From JAAFHS01 sp046049665 (GTDB taxonomy: Bacteria > Pseudomonadota > Alphaproteobacteria > Rhodobacterales > Rhodobacteraceae): a stretch of 7,070 bases of DNA. The stretch is taken from positions 1 through 7,070 of the forward strand of contig JBJOQW010000074.1 of the NCBI GenBank assembly GCA_046049665.1, read 5' to 3'. The first letter of the stretch is position 1; each line of letters opens with the position of its first letter. Below the pieces are notes generated by a model, which saw only the letters and a program-made list of their open reading frames with translations, had not been told where the DNA came from and made no database searches. A program made the translations under genes and the position numbers. Of this stretch, positions 1 through 6,232 are shown in pieces.

Positions 1-3000
1 GTGGCCTTTGCCGATGGTGCCCTTCGCCTGACGGGCTTGCGCGATGCCGACGGCGCGGTTGACCTGACGGGGGTTGCAGCGGTTGATCCGCTGCCGGATG
101 CCGCCGCCCTGACGGCGGCACTTGCCGCCGTCGCCCCGGATGAGCCGCGCCTGCGCAAGGCATTGTCACAGATGCAACCCGTTGCCCTGACCGTGGAAGG
201 GTCTGGCCCGCCCGATTGGCGCAGCTTGCCTTTGCCGGGTGATCTGCCGCTGCTGGCGGCCGCGTTTCTGCGTCTTGCCGGGCAAAGTGCCGGTGATTTT
301 GCCTATGGCGTGCCGGGGGATGCTTACCTGTCAGGCTGGGCCCCATGGCGCCTTGATTTGACCGCTGCCTTGCCAGCCCTGCCAGCAGCCCTGCGGCAAT
401 TCCCGCGCGATCTGCTGGCGCGCGATCCCGCCTTGGCAAGCGTGTCCATTCCCCCGGTCGGCATCAGCCCACATGGCCAGCCCATTCCCGGCACGGCCAT
501 TACGCTCACCCCCGGCCAGATGCACTATGATGCCGCCCGAGTGGCGGATGCCACAACCATCGCCAGCCGCCTGACCGCCTTTGCCAGTGCCGCCCGCGCC
601 AACCCCGGCATGGCCTTGTCAGACCTGCCCATCCTGCCCGAAGGTGAATTGCACCAACTGCTGCACCACTGGAACCAGACCGCCGCGCATTACGACCGCG
701 CGCAAACCATCCCCACGGCCTTTGCCGCCCAGGCCGCCCGCACGCCCCATGCCCCCGCCCTTGTGTTCGAAGGCCAGACGCTCAGCTATGCAGACCTCGC
801 CACCGCGGCCAACCGCACTGCGCACCGCCTACAGGCCATGGGTGTTGGCCCCGGCACGCTGGTGGGCCTGCACCTGCGCCGCTCGGCTGATCTTGTGATT
901 GCGGCCTTGGGCATCATGCAGGCCGGTGGCGCCTATGTCCCCATGGACCCCGCCTATCCTGCCGATCGCACCGCCCTTTATATCGAAGACAGCGCTTGTG
1001 CGGTGATTGTCACCGATGCCACGCTTGCCACCAGCCTGCCGCCACATGGCGCACAGGTGCTGACGATGGCCGCGCTGCCAGATGCGCCCCCTGTCGAACC
1101 CACCGCCACCCCCGCCGATCTGGCCTATATGATCTATACCTCGGGCAGCACCGGGCGGCCCAAGGGTGTTATGGTTGAACATCGCAATGTCATCAACTTT
1201 TTCGCCGGGATGGATGCGCGCATTGGCACCACACCCGGCACATGGATGGCCGTGACCAGCCTGTCTTTCGACATTTCCGTGCTAGAACTGTTCTGGACCC
1301 TGACACGCGGCTTCAAGGTGGTGATCACCTCTGATGAAAACCGCGCGCTTGTGTCAGGCGGCGCAAGCGTCGGCGGGATGGACTTTTCCATCTACTACTG
1401 GGGCAATGATGATGGCGCAGGCCCTGCCAAGTATGACCTGCTGCTGGAAGGCGCGAAATTCGCCGATGCCCATGGCTTTACCGCCGTCTGGACGCCAGAG
1501 CGGCATTTCCACGCCTTTGGTGGTCCCTACCCGAACCCATCGGTGACGGGTGCCGCTGTTGCGGCGGTGACCAAAAACATCGGCGTGCGCGCAGGCTCTT
1601 GCGTCGCCCCCCTGCACCATCCCGCGCGCATTGCCGAGGAATGGGCAGTGATTGATAACCTGACCAATGGCCGCGCGGGCATAGCCTTTGCCAGCGGCTG
1701 GCAGCCAGATGATTTCGTGCTGCGGCCCGAAAATACCCCACCTGCCAACAAGGCCGCCCTGCTGACCAGCATTGATCAAGTGCGCAGGCTGTGGCGCGGT
1801 GAGGCGGTCGAGTTTCCCACGCAAAAGGGCACATTCGCCCTGCAAACCCAACCCCGCCCCGTGTCGCGCGAACTGCCCGTCTGGGTCACCACGGCAGGCA
1901 ACCCCGACACATGGCGCGAGGCAGGCAGCCTTGGCGCAAACGTGCTGACGCACCTGTTGGGCCAGTCGGTGGCCGAGGTGGCAGACAAGATAAAAATTTA
2001 CCATGCCGCCTTGCGCGCAGCGGGGCATGATCCGGCCAACCACGCCGTCACCCTGATGCTGCACACCTTCATTGCCCCCACGCGCGATGAAGCGCGCGAG
2101 ATTGCGCGCGAGCCGATGAAAGATTACCTGCGCGCCGCTGCGGGCTTGATCAAGCAATATGCCTGGGCCTTTCCTGCCTTCAAGAGACCCCAAGGCGTGG
2201 CCAACCCGATGGATATTGATATCGGCAGCCTTGCCCCGGATGAGCTTGAGGCCATCCTCGATTTCGCCTTCCTGCGATATTTTGACGATTCCGGCCTGTT
2301 CGGCACGGTGGAGGATGCCATGGCCCGCGTGGCCGAGGTCAAGGCCATTGGCGTGACCGAAATCGCCTGCCTGATCGACTATGGCATCGCGCCCGCCACC
2401 GTTCTGGCCGGGTTGCGGCCACTGGCCGAGGTGGTGGCGCAGGCGAACCGTGGGCTGGCAGACACGGATTTTTCCATCGCCGCACAGTTGCAGCGCCACA
2501 AGGTCACGCATCTGCAATGCACGCCGTCCATGGCGCGGATGATTGCCCTTAACGAAGACAGCCGGGGCGCAATGGCGGGCCTGCAAACGCTGATGGTGGG
2601 GGGTGAGGCCCTGCCGGGTGCCTTGGTCACCGATCTGCGAAAGGCCACGCCTGCGCGCATTCTGAACATGTATGGGCCGACGGAAACCACCATCTGGTCA
2701 TCGGTCGAACAGGTGGGTGATGTGGAGGCGACCACCAACATCGGCACACCGATTGCGAATACGCAGCTGTATGTGCTTGATCCGTCAGGTGCGCCCGTGC
2801 CGGTTGGCATGCCGGGCGAGCTGTGGATCGGCGGTGATGGCGTGGCGCGCGGCTATTGGCAACGCGCAGACCTGACGGCAGAACGCTTCCGCGCAGACCC
2901 GTTCGTGACGCCTGATCGCGCCTGCCCATCGGGTGCGCGCATGTATGGCACGGGGGATCTTGTACGCAGGAGAGCGGATGGCAAGATTGATTTTCTGGGC

Positions 3001-3678
3001 CGCGCTGACCATCAGGTCAAACTGCGCGGCTATCGCATAGAACTGGGTGAAATTGAGGCCGTGCTTGATGCCGTGCCGGGGGTAACACAGGCAGTTGTTC
3101 TGGCGCGCGAAGATCAGCCGGGCGATCTGCGGCTGGTGGCCTACACCACCGGAACGGCGGCCGAGGCGGCCTTGCGTGCAGGTGTTGCGGGCCTGCCCGC
3201 GCATATGCAGCCCGCGCATTACGTCAGCCTGCCCGGCTTTCCGTTGACGCCCAACCGCAAGGTTGACCGCAAGGCGCTGCCTGCACCACTGGCCGCCGCC
3301 ACCCCGGCCGCCACCACCTCTGTGGCTGCCCCTGCTAACATGGCGCCCATCAAGGGTGCTTCGGCCAAAATCGCCGCCATCTGGCAGCGTATTCTGGGCG
3401 TGCCAAGCGTGGGCCCGCAGGACAATTTCTTTGCGCTGGGCGGGCATTCGCTGCTGGCAGTGCAGGCGCACCGCGATATCAAGGCCGAACTTGGCGCGCG
3501 GCAACTGTCGATCACCGATATCTTCCGCTTTCCCACGCTGGAAGCTTTGGCCCGCCATCTGGGCGATGCGCCCGAAGCCGCCGCAGGCGCGCCTGCAAAT
3601 GACCGCGCCGACGCGCGGCTTGATGCCATGGCCCGCCGCCGTGCCATGCGCGCCGCGCGCACGGGCGTGGATGCATAG
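1..3678 (+). CDS. NRPS module with luciferase-like monooxygenase embedded in its adenylation domain (5' end probably outside window)
   Basis: This is a nonribosomal peptide synthetase of at least 1225 residues that should activate an amino acid as its AMP ester, load it on its own carrier domain and probably oxidise it there. Order seen: condensation-like remnant (about 33-215); adenylation start with A1 LSYADL (261-266), A2 around AGGAYVPMD (308-316), A3 YTSGSTGRPKG (379-389) and A4 FDISVLELFW (423-432); monooxygenase insert (about 460-815); adenylation resumed with A5 NMYGPTETT (889-897), A6 GELWIGGDGVARGYW (939-953), A7 YGTGDL (982-987), A8 (1000-1019) and A10 NRKVDR (1085-1090, catalytic Lys1087); carrier domain with Ser1150. 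There is no thioesterase, reductase or second module. The frame is uninterrupted. It opens with GTG at base 1, but this lies in the middle of a protein-like region without visible ribosome site, so I treat the start as unproven. The phosphopantetheinyl transferase gene overlaps its end. The family is the MupA/Atu3671 type, known from the Agrobacterium siderophore locus. The product here is unknown. Confidence 0.93.
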   Translation: MAFADGALRLTGLRDADGAVDLTGVAAVDPLPDAAALTAALAAVAPDEPRLRKALSQMQPVALTVEGSGPPDWRSLPLPGDLPLLAAAFLRLAGQSAGDFAYGVPGDAYLSGWAPWRLDLTAALPALPAALRQFPRDLLARDPALASVSIPPVGISPHGQPIPGTAITLTPGQMHYDAARVADATTIASRLTAFASAARANPGMALSDLPILPEGELHQLLHHWNQTAAHYDRAQTIPTAFAAQAARTPHAPALVFEGQTLSYADLATAANRTAHRLQAMGVGPGTLVGLHLRRSADLVIAALGIMQAGGAYVPMDPAYPADRTALYIEDSACAVIVTDATLATSLPPHGAQVLTMAALPDAPPVEPTATPADLAYMIYTSGSTGRPKGVMVEHRNVINFFAGMDARIGTTPGTWMAVTSLSFDISVLELFWTLTRGFKVVITSDENRALVSGGASVGGMDFSIYYWGNDDGAGPAKYDLLLEGAKFADAHGFTAVWTPERHFHAFGGPYPNPSVTGAAVAAVTKNIGVRAGSCVAPLHHPARIAEEWAVIDNLTNGRAGIAFASGWQPDDFVLRPENTPPANKAALLTSIDQVRRLWRGEAVEFPTQKGTFALQTQPRPVSRELPVWVTTAGNPDTWREAGSLGANVLTHLLGQSVAEVADKIKIYHAALRAAGHDPANHAVTLMLHTFIAPTRDEAREIAREPMKDYLRAAAGLIKQYAWAFPAFKRPQGVANPMDIDIGSLAPDELEAILDFAFLRYFDDSGLFGTVEDAMARVAEVKAIGVTEIACLIDYGIAPATVLAGLRPLAEVVAQANRGLADTDFSIAAQLQRHKVTHLQCTPSMARMIALNEDSRGAMAGLQTLMVGGEALPGALVTDLRKATPARILNMYGPTETTIWSSVEQVGDVEATTNIGTPIANTQLYVLDPSGAPVPVGMPGELWIGGDGVARGYWQRADLTAERFRADPFVTPDRACPSGARMYGTGDLVRRRADGKIDFLGRADHQVKLRGYRIELGEIEAVLDAVPGVTQAVVLAREDQPGDLRLVAYTTGTAAEAALRAGVAGLPAHMQPAHYVSLPGFPLTPNRKVDRKALPAPLAAATPAATTSVAAPANMAPIKGASAKIAAIWQRILGVPSVGPQDNFFALGGHSLLAVQAHRDIKAELGARQLSITDIFRFPTLEALARHLGDAPEAAAGAPANDRADARLDAMARRRAMRAARTGVDA
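97..645 (+). other. Domain: C-terminal half of a condensation-like domain
   Basis: Residues about 33-215 of the NRPS read like the second half of a condensation domain. LLAAAFLRLAGQSAGDFAYGVPG (beginning at residue 84) matches the usual segment before the central GVP strand. APWRLDL (114-120) matches the PLR-type strand, and MHYDAARVADATTIASRL (174-191) with the following NPG and LPIL residues matches the usual domain end. The linker into the adenylation domain contains the common WNQT (224-227). The catalytic HHxxxDG motif, which belongs to the missing N-terminal half, is not present anywhere before it. It may be a structural remnant or a non-catalytic linker domain. Assignment is by eye. 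Confidence 0.6.
1378..2445 (+). other. Domain: MupA/Atu3671-type FMN-dependent luciferase-like monooxygenase insert
   Basis: Residues about 460-815 form a full bacterial-luciferase-like TIM-barrel domain inside the adenylation domain. Visible family landmarks are MDFSIYYWGND (460-470), WTPERHFHAFGG (497-508), the RAGSCVAPLHHPARIAEEW run from 530, NGRAGIAFASGW (556-567), VLTHLLGQS (648-656) and VTLMLHTF (683-690). These match the natural-product luciferase-like monooxygenase family as I recall it. Members are expected to use reduced FMN and oxygen, with the flavin reductase supplied separately. The insert replaces only the surface linker between the VVI strand after A4 (440-442) and the FSIAAQLQRHKVTHLQ helix-strand before A5 (824-839), so the adenylation core should still fold. 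The substrate is presumably the carrier-bound aminoacyl group; whether carbon or nitrogen is oxidised is not readable here. Confidence 0.9.
3364..3561 (+). other. Domain: peptidyl carrier (thiolation) domain with basic C-terminal tail
   Basis: Residues about 1122-1187 form a carrier domain: a helix with IAAIWQRILGV, then DNFFALGGHSLLAV (1141-1154), where Ser1150 is the phosphopantetheine attachment site. An Ala/Pro-rich linker (about 1094-1118) separates it from the adenylation domain. After the carrier comes an Ala-rich stretch and an arginine-rich end, LDAMARRRAMRAARTG (1207-1222). Such a short charged helix could be a docking element towards another synthetase, but that is inference. No release domain follows. 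Confidence 0.9.
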
Positions 3679-4276
3679 GCTTGCCGCAGCCCTTGCGGCC
3701 GCGCTGCCCGGCGCGGGCATCGGCTGGGCCGATCCACGCGCCACAGCCCCCGGCGATCTGCCCATCGGTGCCATCCCCGCCCGCCGCGCGGAATTTGCCG
3801 CAGGCCGCGCCGCCGCCGCACAGGCGCTGGCCGCCCTTGGCATCACCGCCGACGTGCCCATGGGTGATGACCGCGCGCCCGTCTGGCCCGCAGGCATTTC
3901 CGGCAGCATCACCCACACCAAGACCATGGCCCTTGCCGCCGTTGCAACGGCAGGTGCCATCGGCATTGATCTGGAACCCGAAGATGCTGTCGCCGCCGAT
4001 CTTTGGACCCATGTCCTGCGCCCCGAAGAATGCGCAATCGCCCATCAGAACCCCGCCTTGGCCACCCGGATCTTTTGCGCCAAGGAAGCCGTCTTCAAGG
4101 CGCAATACCCCCGGACAAAGCTGATGTTCGGCTTTGACCGGCTTCTTATCACGCTTGACGGGGCCGGTTTTGCAGCCCGCTTCATGGCCGACACCGGCCC
4201 CATCGCAGCCGGACATGTCTGGCCCGGCCAACTGATCTGCGCCGAAGGCCATATTCTTGCCGTCTGTCACGCCTGA
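3671..4276 (+). CDS. 4'-phosphopantetheinyl transferase, EntD/Sfp type
   Basis: This 201-residue protein transfers the phosphopantetheine arm of coenzyme A to the serine of carrier domains, converting apo-NRPS to the active form. Family motifs are in order: PARRAEFAAGRAAA (36-49), the usual EntD-like N-terminal signature; PAGISGSITHT (73-83) with His82; GIDLEPE (98-104) with Asp100 and Glu102 as expected magnesium ligands; and FCAKEAVFKAQYP (135-147) with Lys138, Glu139 and Lys143. Length is normal for the family. The reading frame stays open far upstream inside the synthetase gene, but the ATG chosen lies at the synthetase stop (ATGCATAG, 8-base overlap), gives a family-sized protein and suits translational coupling. 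There is no strong ribosome site of its own. The arrangement implies that its main partner is the upstream carrier domain, though such enzymes often also serve other synthetases in the cell. Confidence 0.93.
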   Translation: MHRLAAALAAALPGAGIGWADPRATAPGDLPIGAIPARRAEFAAGRAAAAQALAALGITADVPMGDDRAPVWPAGISGSITHTKTMALAAVATAGAIGIDLEPEDAVAADLWTHVLRPEECAIAHQNPALATRIFCAKEAVFKAQYPRTKLMFGFDRLLITLDGAGFAARFMADTGPIAAGHVWPGQLICAEGHILAVCHA

Positions 4277-4367
4277 CCTGCGATCTTTCGCCGATCATGC
4301 AAGCCCTGGCTATGAACTGCCTGCTGCCCATGGCAGCTTGACCAAAAATAACCGGGCGGAGTTTATC
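4277..4367 (+). other. Intergenic gap with a small inverted repeat
   Basis: This 91-base gap separates the transferase gene from the secreted protein gene. It is less GC-rich near its 3' end (ACCAAAAATAACC). It holds a perfect 6-base inverted repeat, GCTGCC-CAT-GGCAGC (4323-4337), with a three-base loop but no following T-run, so it is at best a weak terminator or chance hairpin. No convincing -35/-10 promoter could be picked by eye. A promoter for the downstream gene may be here, since function changes across the gap. Confidence 0.4.
4354..4361 (+). promoter_or_regulatory. Ribosome binding site of the secreted caspase-like gene
   Basis: GGGCGGAG, with the GGAG core six bases before the ATG at 4368. 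It decides the start: the frame is open further upstream to a TTG at 4257, but only the 4368 ATG has this site and puts a signal peptide at the very N-terminus. Confidence 0.75.
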
Positions 4368-6008
4368 ATGCGGCTGACAGGCGTTTTCCTGTGTTTTCTG
4401 GCACTTCCTGCATGGGCCGAAGACCGCGCCCTGCTGATTGGCAACGAAACCTACGCCGAAGCCGGGCGCATTTCCGGCGCGGCAACGGTGGCTGATCTGC
4501 CAGCCGCCCTGCAGACTGCCGGCTTTCGTGTGCTGGCCGGGCAGGACCAGACCACAGATGATCTGCGTGGCCTGATGTCCGGCCTTCAGGCCGAACGGCT
4601 GGAAGATGGCCGGCTTGTCATCCTGCTTGCCGGGCATTTTGCCAACCGTGGCGCGCAGACATGGTTTCTGGGCACCGAGGCCGATTTGCCTGATCCTGCC
4701 ACCATCGCCGCCCAAGGCGTCGATCTGGCTGATGTGCTGGCCATGGCGGCCCGCGTGCCCGGTGGTGCCGTGGTGCTGCTGGGCACCGAAGACCGCCGCC
4801 TGCCCTTGGGCGCTGGCCTTGCCCCCGGCATTGGCGCGCTGTCCCCGCCCCAAGGTGTAACGCTGCTGCAGGGTGAGGCCGAATCCATTGCCGCTTTCGC
4901 CGCAGGCCCGTTGCTGCAAACCGGGCAAAGCCTGCCAGCACTGCTGGCCGATGCTGACCTGCAGGCGCAGGGCTTTCTGGCCCCGCTGGTGGCTTTCCGC
5001 CCCGGTGACGATGCGCCCACGCCACGCCCCGTGGCCCCCGACGGCGATGAAACGCTGTGGCAGGCCACGCAGGCGATTGCCACGATCGAGGCCTACCAGG
5101 CCTATCTTGCGCGCTATCCCACCGGGCGCCACGCCACCCAGGCCAAGGCCGCCTTGGCCGCCATCCTGAATGAACCGCAGCGCGATGCACGGCTGGCCGA
5201 AGATGCGCTTGCGCTGACCCGTGCCGCACGCCGCGCTGTGCAGGAAGGGTTGGCAATCACGGGGTTTGACCCAAAGGGCATTGATGGCGTGTTCGGGCAA
5301 GGCTCGCGCACCGCGATTGCGGATTGGCAGCGCCGTTTTGGCCATGCGCCGACCGGATATCTGACGCGCGACCAGATCGTGCAACTGGCCGCGCAGGCGG
5401 ATCGGCGACGTGCAGAAATTGCGGCCGAACAGGCGGCTGCCGATGCCGCACGCGAGGCGCAGGATCGCGCCTATTGGGATCAAACCGGCAAGGCGGGCGA
5501 TGAGGCAGGCCTGCGCGCCTATATCGCCCGATACCCCGAAGGCGTGTTCGCTGACCTTGCAAATGACCGGCTGTCAGCAATTGACGCCGCCCGCGCCGCC
5601 GAACAGGCCGCAGCAGACCGGGCCGCATGGGATACGGCCCGCGCATCCAATACGGCGGCGGCCTATGAAGATTATCTGCGCCTTTACCCCAGCGGCAACT
5701 TTGCCGAACAGGCCGCCGCACGCATTGCAGCGCTGAACGCCGATGTGCCGCAGGATGATGTGCTCGCGCGCGCACAGGCGTCTGAACTTGCCCTGCAGCT
5801 TAGCCCGGCTGCGCGCACGCTGATCGAGGGGCGGCTGGCCTCGCTTGGTCTTGCCCCCGGTCCGCTGGACGGGCGGTTTGATGCCGAGGCCCGCGCAGCG
5901 ATCCGGGCGTTTCAGGACCAGCGCGGAATGCAGGCCACAGGGTTTCTGGATGAACAAACGATGATCGGCCTGATGGCCGGGGGCATTCTGGAACTGCCGG
6001 GGAATTAA
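4368..6008 (+). CDS. Secreted degenerate caspase-like protein with two peptidoglycan-binding modules
   Basis: A 546-residue exported protein, probably periplasmic. Residues 1-17 form a signal peptide (hydrophobic GVFLCFLALPA, AWA cleavage site before Glu18). Residues about 18-212 resemble the caspase-like peptidase C14 fold: RALLIGNETYA (20-30), the ADLPAALQTAGFRVL helix-strand (42-56) and a LLAGH strand (86-90) where the catalytic His would lie. The expected DACR segment is instead LLGTEDRR (137-144), and the mature chain contains no cysteine, so protease activity is not expected. Three similar units with a Y-x-x-Y-P-x-G core follow (about 229-266, 369-405, 420-456), resembling short tetratricopeptide-type repeats. 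Two PG_binding_1 modules lie at about 283-341 (GIDGVFGQGSRTAIADWQ) and 479-537 (PLDGRFDAEARAAIRAFQ). Residues 341-368 form an Ala/Arg/Glu-rich helix. Likely role: cell-wall-associated binding or scaffolding. The specific function is unknown, and no tie to the NRPS is evident. Confidence 0.88.
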   Translation: MRLTGVFLCFLALPAWAEDRALLIGNETYAEAGRISGAATVADLPAALQTAGFRVLAGQDQTTDDLRGLMSGLQAERLEDGRLVILLAGHFANRGAQTWFLGTEADLPDPATIAAQGVDLADVLAMAARVPGGAVVLLGTEDRRLPLGAGLAPGIGALSPPQGVTLLQGEAESIAAFAAGPLLQTGQSLPALLADADLQAQGFLAPLVAFRPGDDAPTPRPVAPDGDETLWQATQAIATIEAYQAYLARYPTGRHATQAKAALAAILNEPQRDARLAEDALALTRAARRAVQEGLAITGFDPKGIDGVFGQGSRTAIADWQRRFGHAPTGYLTRDQIVQLAAQADRRRAEIAAEQAAADAAREAQDRAYWDQTGKAGDEAGLRAYIARYPEGVFADLANDRLSAIDAARAAEQAAADRAAWDTARASNTAAAYEDYLRLYPSGNFAEQAAARIAALNADVPQDDVLARAQASELALQLSPAARTLIEGRLASLGLAPGPLDGRFDAEARAAIRAFQDQRGMQATGFLDEQTMIGLMAGGILELPGN

Positions 6009-6232
6009 GCCGCTTCTGCCGCTGGCCGCCGGATGCCTTTGGCCGCCGCAATAAACAGCGGATGAAAACCTGCCCCGCCCGCATCAAGCAGCGCAAACAA
6101 TTGGATGCGCATGCGCGGTTCCCAATAAGCGTTGATATGTTCGGCAATGCCTGCCAGCCCTTCGGCCTCGGGCTTTGTCGTAAAGAACGTGGCAATCTGG
6201 TTTGCCATATGGATCAGCTTGTCAGGCGACAT
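6005..6232 (-). CDS. fdsD: NAD-dependent formate dehydrogenase delta subunit FdsD
   Basis: A 75-residue protein matching the small delta subunit of molybdenum-containing, NAD-dependent formate dehydrogenases. Diagnostic stretches are SPDKLIHMANQIATFF (2-17) and AEHINAYWEPRMRIQL (30-45). In Rhodobacter capsulatus FdsD is part of the complex and needed for an active enzyme that oxidises formate to CO2 with reduction of NAD+. The frame is open upstream to 6298, but the ATG at 6232 is chosen because it starts the family motif directly and has AGAAGG six bases before it. It overlaps the end of fdhD by 11 bases, indicating coupling within the same operon. Its TAA stop overlaps the stop of the converging plus-strand gene. 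Confidence 0.93.
   Translation of the reverse strand: MSPDKLIHMANQIATFFTTKPEAEGLAGIAEHINAYWEPRMRIQLFALLDAGGAGFHPLFIAAAKGIRRPAAEAA

Noticed and set aside
1354..2586. Long open frame of 410 codons on the minus strand opposite the monooxygenase insert
   Set aside because: The plus strand here encodes an unmistakable enzyme. The antisense product is rich in Gly, His and Gln with no recognisable motif, as expected for the shadow of high-GC codon usage.
3263..3670. Upstream extension of the transferase frame into the synthetase gene
   Set aside because: The added residues are Pro/Arg/Trp-rich out-of-frame translation of the carrier domain. The ATG at 3671 gives a normal EntD-sized protein.
2785..3966. 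Open frame of 393 codons on the minus strand opposite the end of the synthetase and start of the transferase
   Set aside because: It runs across two real plus-strand genes and their junction, shows no domain, and has low-complexity Ala/Gly/Arg composition.
4323..4337. GCTGCC-CAT-GGCAGC hairpin as an intrinsic terminator
   Set aside because: The stem is only six pairs and no T-tract follows, so it is listed only as a small inverted repeat.
4257..4367. TTG start giving 37 extra residues to the caspase-like protein
   Set aside because: It would bury the signal peptide, overlap the transferase gene and lacks the ribosome site found before 4368.
4182..5483. Open frame of 433 codons on the minus strand opposite the caspase-like gene
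   Set aside because: It is antisense to a signal-peptide-bearing protein with recognised modules. The product resembles no family I know and looks like a codon-position shadow.
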